The notes: generated by a model not told the origin, from the letters alone. Numbered from the stretch's first letter, positions 34,415 through 43,980 are shown. The stretch: DNA of 51,519 nucleotides from an uncultured Methylococcaceae bacterium (GCA_903945375.1 CAJAVP010000053.1:1-51519), one strand, 5' to 3'. Made by a program: numbers and translations.

Positions 34415-34430
34415 TGTCGGGTTTGCTACA
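34415..34430. promoter_or_regulatory. NifA upstream activator sequence
   Basis: TGTCGGGTTTGCTACA matches the NifA-binding consensus TGT-N10-ACA exactly. It lies about 95-125 bp upstream of the -12 element, the usual distance for enhancer binding. The AT-rich DNA between the two could be bent by IHF, though no clear IHF consensus was found. Confidence 0.75.
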
Positions 34431-34536
34431 AAAATAGGACGTAGCTAGTGACAGATGTGAAATTAGTGGAGGAATGCAGACAAATGGAGGGCTGCATAGA
34501 CATGATTTTTTGGGTGAATTGCACGAGGTCGTTTAT

Positions 34537-34626
34537 ATGAATCAGATGGGAGTAATCAGCCAACAGATTGATACCAAAACCGCTTTAGAAAGTATTGGTT
34601 TGAGCCTGTCAGATGTTGTCTTATAA
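34537..34626 (+). CDS. Possible 29-residue ORF divergent from the nif operon
   Basis: An ATG at 34537, with GAGG 8 nt upstream, opens a 29-codon frame starting MNQMGVISQQIDTKTALES and ending in TAA at 34624-34626. Codon use looks unremarkable. No family is recognised, and it may be chance or the remnant of a larger gene. Confidence 0.2.
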   Translation: MNQMGVISQQIDTKTALESIGLSLSDVVL

Positions 34627-34759
34627 CGTGGCTCTTGCTGCTCGTTTCTAAACGCGCAGTTTAATACGGTGCGGCTTTAGAGACTGTGAAAGACGGTTGA
34701 ATCTTAGCGTCCCTCTCAAAGAAATTGAGGCTACTAACTTACAGGGGATACTCAAACAA

Positions 34760-34835
34760 GGCTTAACCGTTCGCTCTGAGCTTGTCGAAGGGGGACGGTT
34801 AAGCCGATCATGGTTCGACAAGCTCACCACGAACG
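34760..34835. repeat. Two overlapping palindromic hairpins (CTGAGCTTGTCGAAG repeat)
   Basis: GGCTTAACCGT at 34760-34770 pairs perfectly with ACGGTTAAGCC at 34795-34805. A second stem pairs 34768-34789 (core TGAGCTTGTCGAA) with 34814-34835 at 19 of 22 positions. The stems interleave, so they can only form together as a pseudoknot or as alternatives. The core matches a palindromic repeat I know to be common in proteobacterial genomes. It lies 42 bp past the stop of the transporter gene. Confidence 0.75.
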
Positions 34836-34876
34836 ACTTAACCTCAGGCTGTCTCGTTTTAGGTTGTTGGGCGCGA

Positions 34877-36280
34877 TTAAACCGATTGGGTTTGAGATTC
34901 GTAGCGTGTAATTAAGGCTTGTAACCGCTCTTTTTCAAGGCGTTGATTATCAACTTTTAAGAACGCAACTTCATCGGCAAAATTGACTGTAACTTCTTCT
35001 ACGCCTTCAATTTCCAAAAACTCAGTAGTCAATTGGTCTTCATGGACTTGTTTTAAATGCGTTAAGGAAATGAGTAGATTGGCAACATAACGGGGCGGCT
35101 TCATGGACAGGGAAACAAGTAACCAGCTTAATGCGGCGATGGCACAGAATAAAAAAACCGCTGTTTCGCCATAAACGCCTTTAAACCAACCGCCCACTAA
35201 TCCACCCATAAATAAACCCATAAATTGACAGCTGGAATACGCGCCCATTGCGGTGCCTTTTAAATCACCAGGTGCAGTTTTGGAAACCAGTGAGGGCAGG
35301 GTGGCTTCGAGTAGATTAAAGCCACAAAAAAATACGCCTAAGCTGGCGATAGTACCCCATAAAGTGTGTTGGCTTTGTGATAAGCCTAGCTCAGCAAGCA
35401 AAATGACGGCAATAGCCCCGATAAACACGGGTTTCATTTTGCGTCTTTTTTCCGCAATGATGATAAATGGGACAGCTAAACCCATTGATAACACAAACAC
35501 GGGCAAATAAACCATCCATTCATTACCAACCGGTAGACCCGTGGCTCGCATTTGGGTGGGAACAACAACAAATATCGCCATTAAGATCATGTGTAGGATA
35601 AAAATGCCATAGTCTAGTCGCAATAACTCACTGTTTTTCAGCGCATCTAGCATTTGACTGGGTACAAACTCAGCATCTTGATGACGTTTGGATTTTTGCG
35701 GATTTGGGACAACATAAATAATCGTTAAGATCGCCAATAGGGTTAACACAGCGGTTAAGGCAAATACGGCTTGTACGCCGCCAAAGCCTGAGACAATAGG
35801 CCCTGCGACGATGCCTACCCCAAACGATAAGCCGATACTGATGCCAATGGTTGCCATTGCTTTGGTACGATGCACTTCCTGCGTTAAGTCTGCCACTAAT
35901 GCCATGACGGCGGCTGAAATAGCTCCAGCACCTTGAAAAGCGCGTCCGGCTAACACGCCATAAATGCTTGAAGAAAGCGCGGCAATGACACTGCCGATAA
36001 AAAACAACACTAAGCCAAAAATGATAACTTTCTTACGTCCAAACCGATCAGATAAGAGACCAAACGGAATTTGCAATAACACTTGAGGTAACCCGTAGAT
36101 GCTCATGGCTAAACCGATTAAGGCGGGTGTTGAGCCTTCCAATTGTTGTGCGAAGAGCGACAAGACGGGCAAAATCATGAACAGCCCTAACATTCGCAGG
36201 GCGTAAATCCCGGCTAAAGAGAGGGTGGCATAGCGTTCCGATGGGGTCATCGGGCTGGTAATATCCTGTATGGGGGTCAC
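34877..36280 (-). CDS. MFS transporter of the YajR type with C-terminal YAM-like domain
   Basis: This 467-residue inner-membrane protein has 12 predicted helices in residues about 15-390. It carries the MFS loop motif LSDRFGRKKVIIFG after helix 2 and AGRAFQGAGAISAAVMALVADLT in helix 4. Residues about 395-460 form a soluble beta-alpha-beta domain (LLISLTHLKQVHEDQL, IEGVEEVTVNFADEVAFLKVD) like the YAM domain of E. coli YajR. The substrate is unknown, as for YajR. A GTG at 36280 with AGGAG 9 nt upstream is the likely start. It follows the radical SAM gene on the same strand. Confidence 0.85.
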   Translation of the reverse strand: MTPIQDITSPMTPSERYATLSLAGIYALRMLGLFMILPVLSLFAQQLEGSTPALIGLAMSIYGLPQVLLQIPFGLLSDRFGRKKVIIFGLVLFFIGSVIAALSSSIYGVLAGRAFQGAGAISAAVMALVADLTQEVHRTKAMATIGISIGLSFGVGIVAGPIVSGFGGVQAVFALTAVLTLLAILTIIYVVPNPQKSKRHQDAEFVPSQMLDALKNSELLRLDYGIFILHMILMAIFVVVPTQMRATGLPVGNEWMVYLPVFVLSMGLAVPFIIIAEKRRKMKPVFIGAIAVILLAELGLSQSQHTLWGTIASLGVFFCGFNLLEATLPSLVSKTAPGDLKGTAMGAYSSCQFMGLFMGGLVGGWFKGVYGETAVFLFCAIAALSWLLVSLSMKPPRYVANLLISLTHLKQVHEDQLTTEFLEIEGVEEVTVNFADEVAFLKVDNQRLEKERLQALITRYESQTQSV

Positions 36281-36345
36281 GGTGGTTTACTCCTGATTTA
36301 AAACAGTTGCGGTCATTCATTATAACCACTTTTGGCAAATTCTGA

Positions 36346-37197
36346 TTAGGCGCTGACGGATACTGCAAAACCTAATTGTCGAATATCTTCGGCAAACGCA
36401 TTGAGTGTTTCAACAGATATCGCCTGCAATAAGGGGGCTTCGGGTTGTTGTGAATGTCTGGCAATGGTATAGAGCATAATTTTTTGCAAATGGCAGGACG
36501 AGCGAATATCCTTGAGCAGACTAAGGTACGCTTGTTTTTCTGAGTCTTTAAAGCCTTGCTGATTATAATCTACTAAGCAGGTTTGTAATTTGGTGGGGCA
36601 TAATTGGCATGAGATCGTCAAATTTTCAAGGGCTGCTCGCGTGCTTTGACTGGAGTTATTAAACAATTTTCGACCGGCTTCGGTAGCACTATCAAATTTA
36701 AACCAGACTTGACCACCATAACGGTTTAACACGCTGAGTCCTTGTTGTACTTTGGTTTGGTGTATCAAGCTACCATTGGTGATTAAGACATAATCAGCGG
36801 TTGGAAAGACACCGGCTTCCGTGGCAATTGCGCCGATGAGTTCAACCGCTTTGGCAAATTGCTTTAAGCTGGTGGGTTCACCATTGCCGGCGATGGCAAT
36901 ATCTTTAATAACACGTTTTTCTGGCTCAACCTCAAAACGCTCATAGAAGTCGCCATGCAGCACATCGTCGAGAAATGCGCGTAGCTCTTTAGCTAATAAG
37001 TCAAAATCCAGCTCTGGCGCAGAGCCGATGCTTAAATTAGGGACTTGGCAATAGATGCAGCGCCAGTTGCAGGTATTGTTGGGATTAAAGTTAATGCCGA
37101 TGGACAGTCCGCCGGCTCGACGCGATAACACGGGATAAATATACGTTAAACCGATGATGTCGGAGCGGTGATTAGTGATAGATAATTTTGCAGTCAT
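36346..37197 (-). CDS. Radical SAM protein of unknown substrate
   Basis: This 283-residue protein has the radical SAM cluster motif CNWRCIYCQ at about residues 43-51, and downstream SAM-binding segments IAIAGNGEPTS (GGE-like) near 107 and VLITNGSL near 136. There is a short C-terminal region and no auxiliary SPASM or twitch cluster, although a CQLCPTKLQTC stretch near 198-208 holds three more cysteines. Its substrate cannot be inferred. It is divergent from nadC with a 113-bp shared promoter region and lies upstream of the transporter gene. Confidence 0.85.
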   Translation of the reverse strand: MTAKLSITNHRSDIIGLTYIYPVLSRRAGGLSIGINFNPNNTCNWRCIYCQVPNLSIGSAPELDFDLLAKELRAFLDDVLHGDFYERFEVEPEKRVIKDIAIAGNGEPTSLKQFAKAVELIGAIATEAGVFPTADYVLITNGSLIHQTKVQQGLSVLNRYGGQVWFKFDSATEAGRKLFNNSSQSTRAALENLTISCQLCPTKLQTCLVDYNQQGFKDSEKQAYLSLLKDIRSSCHLQKIMLYTIARHSQQPEAPLLQAISVETLNAFAEDIRQLGFAVSVSA

Positions 37198-37310
37198 GAA
37201 TCCTACTTAAAAAGAGACCTTACGCGTGCTATTCTACGGCCTTATTTGCAGTTTATCTGAGTTTTTTAACGGACAAAGCTAACTATGTCCCATTTTTTTG
37301 CGTAATTTTA

Positions 37311-38156
37311 ATGACAATTCCATCTGAAATTAATGAAATAAACACTTTTTTGTCTGAAGATATCGGTTCTGGTGATATCACCGCTTCGATTATTCCAGCC
37401 TCAATGCAGGCGACTGCCGATGTGATCACTCGTGAAAATATGGTGGTTTGCGGGCAAGCCTGGTTTAATGCCGTATTTAGAGCATTAGAGCCTGATTTAA
37501 AAATCAATTGGTTAGTGAAAGAAGGTGCGTGGGTCAAGGCTGACAGTGTACTCTGTCAACTGCAAGGTCAAGCCAGAAGTTTGTTAAGCGGTGAACGTAC
37601 CGCTTTAAATTGGTTACAAACACTATCTGCAACAGCGGGTGTGGCGCGACGCTATGCCGAGGCAATCGCTGGCACAAATTGTAAAATTTTAGATACTCGA
37701 AAAACCATCCCGGGACTTCGGCAGGCACAAAAATATGCGGTGGCCTGTGGCGGTTGTTATAACCATCGTTTAGGTTTGTATGACGGGGTTTTAATCAAAG
37801 AAAATCACATTATTGCCGCCGGTTCTATCGCAGCAGCTGTGCAATTAGCGCGTCAGCAAACTGCCATGCCGGTTGAGATTGAAGTTGAAAGTCTAGCCGA
37901 ATTGCAAGACGCTTTGGCTGTACGCCCAGACCGTATCATGCTGGATAATTTTAATTTAGAGGCATTAAAGTCCGCTGTAAAAATAACGACTGAGATGGTT
38001 GGTAAAGGTCATATTGAATTGGAGGCTTCCGGCAATATTACGCTGGATACCATAAAAGCAGTGGCAGAAACCGGTGTCGATTATATTTCAATTGGTGCTT
38101 TGACTAAGCACGTTATTGCGGTTGATTTATCTATGCGTATCCGCTTAGAGAAGTGA
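37311..38156 (+). CDS. nadC: Nicotinate-nucleotide pyrophosphorylase (carboxylating)
   Basis: NadC converts quinolinate and PRPP to nicotinate mononucleotide in de novo NAD synthesis. The 281-residue protein shows LSEDIGSGDITASIIP at the N-terminus, GERTALNWLQTLSATA at about 94-109, ILDTRKTIPGLRQAQKYAVACGGCYNHRLGLYDGVLIKENHI, and VEVESLAEL and IMLDNF later. All substrate-binding arginines and lysines of the DTRKTxPGxR segment are present. No ribosome site is obvious at the ATG. Confidence 0.96.
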   Translation: MTIPSEINEINTFLSEDIGSGDITASIIPASMQATADVITRENMVVCGQAWFNAVFRALEPDLKINWLVKEGAWVKADSVLCQLQGQARSLLSGERTALNWLQTLSATAGVARRYAEAIAGTNCKILDTRKTIPGLRQAQKYAVACGGCYNHRLGLYDGVLIKENHIIAAGSIAAAVQLARQQTAMPVEIEVESLAELQDALAVRPDRIMLDNFNLEALKSAVKITTEMVGKGHIELEASGNITLDTIKAVAETGVDYISIGALTKHVIAVDLSMRIRLEK

Positions 38157-38234
38157 GTATCTGAATTATCCATCAATGATCGGTATCGTAACACACTGTC
38201 GCCCTTATATTTTTTAATACATGAGTAGTCATAA

Positions 38235-39593
38235 ATGAACTGGTTTACTAAGTTATTTGTTCGTCGCAACGCCAATCCAACCGCACAGGAAGAGAGAACT
38301 AATCCAAGCATAACGCCGAGTCAAGATGGCGTAACGACTTCAGCGCCAACGCAAATAAGCACGAACAAACAACCTTTGTCGGTGTTAAAGAAATTTGCGC
38401 CGTTACGGGATATGGATGAGATTTTTATTGAAAACCTAGAGCAACAAACATTGCGTTTTGATACGGGGGCGATTTTGTTTAATCGCGGGGAAGCGAGAAG
38501 TGCTGTTTTTTATTTACTAGAAGGTAGCGTTGAAATGCAACCCGATAGTAATTCCAGCTACTTATTACAAGGCGGTTCAGTGCTGGCTAATCTGCCATTG
38601 AGTAGTGGTAAAAAATTTGGTGCAACGGCGGTTGCAAAAACATCGCTAAAAATTTTAGCGATTCCTGGCAAGATTATTCATATGTGGACGGATAAAAGTC
38701 GTGCCCAAGTTTTTTCGGTCAAACAGTTGGAGTTGGAATTGCCTAAAGAATTTGCCAACAATCGGTTTTTTTCTTCCTTTTCTGATGCATACCGAAAAAA
38801 CAGGCTCAGTTTGCCGTCTTTACCACATGTAGCCATTAAATTGAAAAAAGCCATGCAATCGGATGTGGGAGTTAAGGAAGTCGTTGATATTATCCAAGTT
38901 GATGCGCCAATCGTGACAAAGTTGTTACAAATTGCTAACAGTTCTTTGTATTCAATGAATGCCAATATTACAAACTGTCATGATGCGGTGTCGCGTTTAG
39001 GCTTGAATACGACACGTAATTTGGTGATGGGAATTGGTATGAAGCAGCTCTTTAGTTGTAAAGACCCTAGTTTGGTTAAAATGATGCAGTCGTTCTGGAA
39101 GAGCAGTTTGTATATTTCTAGTTTGAGTTACGTGCTGGCGGAAGAATCAGGCTCTATCAATCCAGAAGATGCTTTATTGGCTGGCTTAGTTAGCAATATT
39201 GGCGTGATACCGATTTTGCATTTTGCTGAGCAATATCCTGAGGAATATCCTGACACGGCAACCTTAAGCGCGGCTCTGCAAGCACTCAATCCATCGGTGG
39301 GTGCATTAGTGCTGCATACCTTGGGCTTTCCCGAAGACTTAATCCGAATTCCTATGCACGCCGAAGATTGGCTTTATGAAAGTGAAGGTGAGGCGATGAC
39401 GATTATTGATATTGTTATTATGGCTAAGCTACATAGTCTTTTTGGCACACCACGAGCAAAATCATTGCCGTACATCAACTCGATTCCTGCGTATAGCAAG
39501 CTAAAAAACAGTAAACTCACGCCAGATTTTTCTTTAGATGTTCTGGATAAAGCCCATAAACGCATTAAAACCGTGATGAAATTATTTTCCTAA
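38235..39593 (+). CDS. Cyclic nucleotide-binding-like plus HDOD domain protein
   Basis: This 452-residue cytoplasmic regulator has a polar N-terminal tail. A cNMP-binding-like beta-barrel spans about 55-165 (FDTGAILFNRGEARSAVFYLLEGSVEM), and a HDOD domain spans about 190-390 (LPSLPHVAIKLKKAM, VDAPIVTKLLQIANSSLYS, AVSRLGLNTTRNLVMGIG). HDOD proteins are non-catalytic HD relatives found in signalling, often with c-di-GMP pathways. The barrel lacks a clear RxA phosphate-binding arginine-alanine pair, so it may not bind cAMP. It is convergent with a PilZ gene 6 bp away. Confidence 0.88.
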   Translation: MNWFTKLFVRRNANPTAQEERTNPSITPSQDGVTTSAPTQISTNKQPLSVLKKFAPLRDMDEIFIENLEQQTLRFDTGAILFNRGEARSAVFYLLEGSVEMQPDSNSSYLLQGGSVLANLPLSSGKKFGATAVAKTSLKILAIPGKIIHMWTDKSRAQVFSVKQLELELPKEFANNRFFSSFSDAYRKNRLSLPSLPHVAIKLKKAMQSDVGVKEVVDIIQVDAPIVTKLLQIANSSLYSMNANITNCHDAVSRLGLNTTRNLVMGIGMKQLFSCKDPSLVKMMQSFWKSSLYISSLSYVLAEESGSINPEDALLAGLVSNIGVIPILHFAEQYPEEYPDTATLSAALQALNPSVGALVLHTLGFPEDLIRIPMHAEDWLYESEGEAMTIIDIVIMAKLHSLFGTPRAKSLPYINSIPAYSKLKNSKLTPDFSLDVLDKAHKRIKTVMKLFS

Positions 39594-39599
39594 ACGGTT

Positions 39600-39914
39600 T
39601 TAATCGAGGCGTTTTGCGAAGATATTTAAAATGCCTGCGCCAGTCACATCATGATGCCCGCTTTCTTCTCCGACATAAATAATCTCGCAGCGAAAACGTG
39701 ACCAGCTGCCATCAATTAAAATATCTAAATCGCCAAATTCTGACACACTGGACGGTGGCAGACCAGGACTGGGGATAATGAGAAACGCGCCATCAGCGCT
39801 GATATTGCTGGTTTTTCCCGTGTAATGTTGGCCATTTAGATACAGGCGATAGTCGGTTTCAATGGGTTTTCTGATGTGTTTGCGTTTATCAGTGACTGAA
39901 TCTGGTGTTGTCAT
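39600..39914 (-). CDS. PilZ-domain c-di-GMP receptor
   Basis: This 104-residue single PilZ domain has both c-di-GMP binding motifs: RxxxR in RKHIRKPIETDYRL at about 11-24 and the N-x-S-x-x-G motif NISADGAFLI near 38. Such proteins transmit c-di-GMP signals to motility, pili or polysaccharide systems. AAGGA precedes the ATG with good spacing. It lies 104 bp downstream of pntB with a hairpin between, so it is probably transcribed separately. Confidence 0.92.
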   Translation of the reverse strand: MTTPDSVTDKRKHIRKPIETDYRLYLNGQHYTGKTSNISADGAFLIIPSPGLPPSSVSEFGDLDILIDGSWSRFRCEIIYVGEESGHHDVTGAGILNIFAKRLD

Positions 39915-39939
39915 TTTTTTTCCTTATCATGGATTGAAA

Positions 39940-39966
39940 AGGTGGGCAGAACTTGCCTACCCACCT
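39940..39966 (-). terminator. Putative terminator of the pntAB operon
   Basis: AGGTGGG at 39940-39946 pairs perfectly with CCCACCT at 39960-39966 across a 13-nt loop. On the minus strand the stem is followed by TTTTC. It lies 52 bp after the pntB stop. Confidence 0.5.
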
Positions 39967-40018
39967 CATCATTTTTAGTATAAAAAGCTCGCTCATTAAA
40001 ACGAATCTTACGAGTTTG

Positions 40019-41437
40019 TTACGCTTGTAACGCTTTGAGTACCGCTTGCATGGTGGTATTGGCATCACCAAACAACATGCGCGTATTTTCTAACACAAAT
40101 AGCGGATTGCCAACTCCTGCATAACCAGAGGCCATGCTGCGTTTGAGGACGATAGTGGTTTCACCTTTCCAGCATTCTAAGACAGGCATACCGGCAATGG
40201 GGCTGTTTGGGTCATCTAACGCTGACGGATTAACAATATCGTTCGCACCGATGACGATAGAGACATCGACATGTGGGAAGTCATCATTAATTTCATCCAT
40301 CTCATAAACAATGTCATAAGGCACTTTAGCTTCTGCCAATAACACGTTCATATGACCCGGCATACGACCTGCAACTGGATGGATACCAAAGCCTACTTTT
40401 TTGCCTTTTTCTCGCAACAACTTGGTAATTTCATACACCGTATGCTGCGCTTGAGCAACCGCCATACCGTAGCCAGGAATAATCATAATGTTTTTGGCTT
40501 CCATCAATAAAGAAGCGGCTTCATCGGCATTAATCGGTTGTACTTCACCTTCAACCACAGCAGCATCAGCGCCCGATGCTGTACCGAAACCACCCGCGAT
40601 AACGCTGATAAAATTACGGTTCATCGCATGACACATGATATAGCTCAGAATCGCACCACTACTACCGACTAATGCGCCGGTTACGATTAATAAATCGTTA
40701 CTCAGCATAAAACCCGTCGCCGCTGCAGCCCATCCGGAATAGCTGTTCAGCATGGAGACCACCACTGGCATATCCGCGCCACCAATGGCCATAACCATAT
40801 GGACACCAAACGCCAAGGCAAGCAAGGTCATCAGTAATAACGGCAATGCACCGCCATGATCTAATAACGGTAAGCTACCCGCACCGCTTTCGGTTTGTTG
40901 TAAAAAGAGCCCGCCTAACACGATAACCGCAATCAACAGACCTAAATTCAGCCAATGGCGAGCGGGTAATAGCATCGGTTTGCCACTGATTTTTTCGCTT
41001 AATTTGCCAAACGCAATGACGGAGCCTGAAAACGTAATCGCGCCAATTAAAATGCCGATATAAATTTCCAATTCATGAATAGTTTTCTCAACGCCACTGA
41101 CATTGATCGAACTATCCATAAAATTGGCAAAGCCCACCAAAACGGCAGCCATACCGACTAAGCTGTGCATAATGGCAACCAGTTCTGGCATTTGTGTCAT
41201 GGCTACTTTGAGTGCGGCTCTAGCACCGATACTTCCACCAATGGCAATGGCGGCAAGTAAAATAGCAAAGGCCGAGCTTGAGACGTTAAAGGTCGTCGCA
41301 ATAATGGCAATCGCCATGCCTAACATGCCGTAGTAATTACCCTTACGCGAAGATTCTTGATTACTTAATCCGCTCAAACTTAAAATGAACAGAATGGCGG
41401 CAACGATGTAGGACATCGTAACTAAACTATGGGACAT
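40019..41437 (-). CDS. pntB: NAD(P) transhydrogenase subunit beta
   Basis: PntB forms the membrane proton channel and the NADP(H)-binding domain of the proton-translocating transhydrogenase, which makes NADPH from NADH using proton-motive force. The 472-residue protein has about nine membrane helices in residues 5-265 and the cytoplasmic domain III at about 290-472, with [34 protein letters not shown] and [12 protein letters not shown]. The length is standard. It starts 14 bp after pntA. Confidence 0.96.
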   Translation of the reverse strand: MSHSLVTMSYIVAAILFILSLSGLSNQESSRKGNYYGMLGMAIAIIATTFNVSSSAFAILLAAIAIGGSIGARAALKVAMTQMPELVAIMHSLVGMAAVLVGFANFMDSSINVSGVEKTIHELEIYIGILIGAITFSGSVIAFGKLSEKISGKPMLLPARHWLNLGLLIAVIVLGGLFLQQTESGAGSLPLLDHGGALPLLLMTLLALAFGVHMVMAIGGADMPVVVSMLNSYSGWAAAATGFMLSNDLLIVTGALVGSSGAILSYIMCHAMNRNFISVIAGGFGTASGADAAVVEGEVQPINADEAASLLMEAKNIMIIPGYGMAVAQAQHTVYEITKLLREKGKKVGFGIHPVAGRMPGHMNVLLAEAKVPYDIVYEMDEINDDFPHVDVSIVIGANDIVNPSALDDPNSPIAGMPVLECWKGETTIVLKRSMASGYAGVGNPLFVLENTRMLFGDANTTMQAVLKALQA

Positions 41438-41450
41438 TCGTTTTCTCCGA

Positions 41451-43010
41451 TTATTTTCTGAACATTTCTAACATGCGACGGGTTACCAAAAAGCCACCCG
41501 CGATATTGATGGAAGCCATAAGCGTTGCCAAACCCGCTAATATCACAACCAAATTATCCGGTGCAGATAACTGCACGAGAGCGCCAATGACAATAATACC
41601 GCTGATGGCATTAGTCACACTCATGAGCGGTGTATGTAGGGCAGGGGTGACGTTCCAAATGACTTGATAGCCAACAAAACACGCCAGCACAAACACGGTA
41701 AAATGTGCCATAAAGGATTCAGGCGCAACAGCACCAAGTCCTAGTAAGGTGATGACACCCAAAAACAGCGGCAAAAAGGGTTTAATGGCTTCAGGAATAA
41801 TCGAGGGTTTTGGGGCAGTGATCACAGGCGTTGTTGCAGCGCTGCTGGCAGCGGGGGCTGCTGATAGTTTTGGCGGTGGTGGCGGCCAGGTGATTTTGCC
41901 TTCTTTAATGACGGTTGCACCACGGATGACTTCATCGTCCATATTGACGTGGATAATGCCATTTTTTTCTGGGCATAAATCGGTCAATAAATGTCTTAAG
42001 TTTGTGCCATACAACTGGCTGGATTGATTAGCGAGACGGCTGGGTAAATCGGTATAACCAATAATCGTCACGCCTTCTCTGACAACCACTTGACCGGCTT
42101 CGGTTAATTCACAGTTACCGCCTTGTTCAGCGGCTAAATCGACAATAACGCTGCCGTCTTTCATCGAAGCAACCATGTCGGCAGTGATGAGTTTAGGGGC
42201 TGGCTTACCGGGAATTAACGCTGTGGTGACAATAATATCGACTTCTTTGGCTTGTTCGGCAAACAACGCCATTTCTGCGGCGATAAACTCTGGCGACATT
42301 GTTTTAGCGTAACCGCCTGTGCCAGAACCTTCTTCTTTGAAATCGAGCATCAAAAACTCGGCATCCATACTCTCGATTTGTTCTTTGACTTCGGGGCGCG
42401 TATCGAATGATCTGACAATTGCGCCCATGCTTTTAGCGGCACCAATCGCGGCTAAACCGGCTACTCCGGCACCGATAACGAGGACTTTAGCCGGTGGAAT
42501 TTTGCCCGCTGCGGTGATTTGTCCGGTGAAGAAGCGACCAAAGTGTTGGGCAGCCTCGACAATTGCACGATATCCGGCAATATTTGCCATTGAACTCAAG
42601 GCGTCCATTTTTTGCGCTCGGGACATACGAGGCACGCTGTCCATCGCCAACACCGTTATATTTTTGGTCGCCAATTCTTGCATTAATGCTTCTTGTTGGG
42701 CGGGCCAAATAAAGCTGATCAACGTACTGCCTTCAGCGATTAAGGCTAATTCATCGAGACCTTGCTCTGGATTACGTTGAGGCGCACGTACTTTCATGAC
42801 AATATCGGAATGCTGCCAGACGCTTTGGGCATCGGCTAACACATCAACACCTACGGCCTGGTAAGCTTCATCGGAAATATTTGCACCCAAACCGGCACCA
42901 CTTTCTATCGCTACTGAAAATCCCAATTTCATAATGTGTGCAGCAGTTTCTGGCGTGGTGGCAACACGCTTTTCTCCGGCGTAAATTTCTTTAGGTATAC
43001 CAATCTTCAT
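41451..43010 (-). CDS. pntA: NAD(P) transhydrogenase subunit alpha
   Basis: PntA carries the NAD(H)-binding domain I and a short membrane domain. The 519-residue protein is the undivided form, with [21 protein letters not shown] at the start, the Rossmann loop [19 protein letters not shown] near 172-190, [13 protein letters not shown], a proline/alanine linker at about 385-415, and four membrane helices at the C-terminus. AGGAG precedes the ATG. With zwf it gives the cell a second NADPH source, useful for biosynthesis from reduced one-carbon substrates. Confidence 0.96.
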   Translation of the reverse strand: MKIGIPKEIYAGEKRVATTPETAAHIMKLGFSVAIESGAGLGANISDEAYQAVGVDVLADAQSVWQHSDIVMKVRAPQRNPEQGLDELALIAEGSTLISFIWPAQQEALMQELATKNITVLAMDSVPRMSRAQKMDALSSMANIAGYRAIVEAAQHFGRFFTGQITAAGKIPPAKVLVIGAGVAGLAAIGAAKSMGAIVRSFDTRPEVKEQIESMDAEFLMLDFKEEGSGTGGYAKTMSPEFIAAEMALFAEQAKEVDIIVTTALIPGKPAPKLITADMVASMKDGSVIVDLAAEQGGNCELTEAGQVVVREGVTIIGYTDLPSRLANQSSQLYGTNLRHLLTDLCPEKNGIIHVNMDDEVIRGATVIKEGKITWPPPPPKLSAAPAASSAATTPVITAPKPSIIPEAIKPFLPLFLGVITLLGLGAVAPESFMAHFTVFVLACFVGYQVIWNVTPALHTPLMSVTNAISGIIVIGALVQLSAPDNLVVILAGLATLMASINIAGGFLVTRRMLEMFRK

Positions 43011-43093
43011 ACAGTCTCCTGTGAATAAGGGTTAGGTTAAGCAGTTAAGGCGAAAGACATCAGGTTTTGCTGTGTTTTGCCTTAATTGGAAAG

Positions 43094-43137
43094 TTGAAGT
43101 CATTTAAAAAAGCATTCGCTCGAATAAGTGACTTCAA
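43094..43137. promoter_or_regulatory. Inverted repeat upstream of pntA
   Basis: TTGAAGTCA at 43094-43102 and TGACTTCAA at 43129-43137 form a perfect 9-bp inverted repeat with a 26-nt spacer that itself contains ATTCG/CGAAT. It lies 84-127 bp upstream of pntA. On the minus strand the inner arm is followed by GCTTTTTT, so it could instead terminate the upstream membrane protein gene. Confidence 0.35.
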
Positions 43138-43224
43138 AAGCATGAGTCAACAGACAATTGCTAGGCAATGTCGGCGTGGAGCATAGAAGATTAAACTGAG
43201 GTTTTCAATAAAAAACGACGGTTC

Positions 43225-43980
43225 TTAAAGTGAATCACCAATTTGCTTATGATAAAACGGCCAATTTTTGACGTGCAGGTATTTTCTAATCGGTGTTTTT
43301 ATGACGGATACGCATAAGGCAATAGAGAATAAACACCATACTGCGGCATATTCATTAGGGTCATCCGTTGTAATATCAGAAATGAATGGGCCAATAAGAA
43401 AATGAAAGGCAACAAACCGCCATGAGCCATATATCACGGGTAAGCAAAAGCTAACGAGGATATAAGTCAGTGCGTGTAAGCCCCACTCAAAATTAAATAA
43501 CCAAGTAATCGGAGTGGACAGCAAACCGTTTAATGGCATTTGCCAGGCGATATGCCAGGCACCATGCGTAGAGCAGACACTAGGCCCACAAAAACCCTCG
43601 GTGCCAATATGACACATGCCCGTCCACGCTAATGGATACATTTTAATCAGCATTAACAGCGAACCTATCGCGCACAGCGTGTAAACGGTGGTACGGATTT
43701 TTAGTTTGACGCTTTGTGGGATGAAATACATCGCCACCATATTGACAAAAAAGGGCTGAAACGCAACATGCAGATAACCCAGCAATGTCAGTATCTGGTT
43801 GTTTGGGTTATCACATAAATCGATATAAACATAAGTAACGGCTTGTAATAATTCCATCAACGCAAAATACGTCAACGGAATCCAAAGCTCTTTAGACTCC
43901 CCTTGCTTAAGCGCCACATAAGCTGCGGTACTTAAACCTGCAACGGCTAAAACGCCGGATGCCTCTCCACTCCAACACAT
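43225..43980 (-). CDS. Polytopic membrane protein starting MCWS (DUF5765-like)
   Basis: This 251-residue protein begins MCWSGEASGVLAVAGLSTAAY, which resembles a family of uncharacterised bacterial membrane proteins (DUF5765 by memory; treat as tentative). About seven membrane helices are visible. Between helices 4 and 5 an extramembrane loop (residues about 120-150) carries CHIGTEGFCGPSVCSTHGAWH, a cluster of cysteines and histidines that could bind metal or form disulfides. The protein ends with a basic tail. Its function is unknown. It is separated from pntA by a 214-bp gap. Confidence 0.75.
   Translation of the reverse strand: MCWSGEASGVLAVAGLSTAAYVALKQGESKELWIPLTYFALMELLQAVTYVYIDLCDNPNNQILTLLGYLHVAFQPFFVNMVAMYFIPQSVKLKIRTTVYTLCAIGSLLMLIKMYPLAWTGMCHIGTEGFCGPSVCSTHGAWHIAWQMPLNGLLSTPITWLFNFEWGLHALTYILVSFCLPVIYGSWRFVAFHFLIGPFISDITTDDPNEYAAVWCLFSIALCVSVIKTPIRKYLHVKNWPFYHKQIGDSL

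Larger units (their letters stand above)
34275..34876. other. Intergenic region with nif promoter and repeat hairpins
   Basis: This 602-bp region lies between the iscA start and the end of the transporter gene. It holds the sigma-54 promoter, the NifA-type activator site, an AT-rich stretch between them suited to DNA bending, a possible 29-codon ORF at 34537-34626, and two overlapping long hairpins at 34760-34835. Each is listed separately. Confidence 0.6.
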
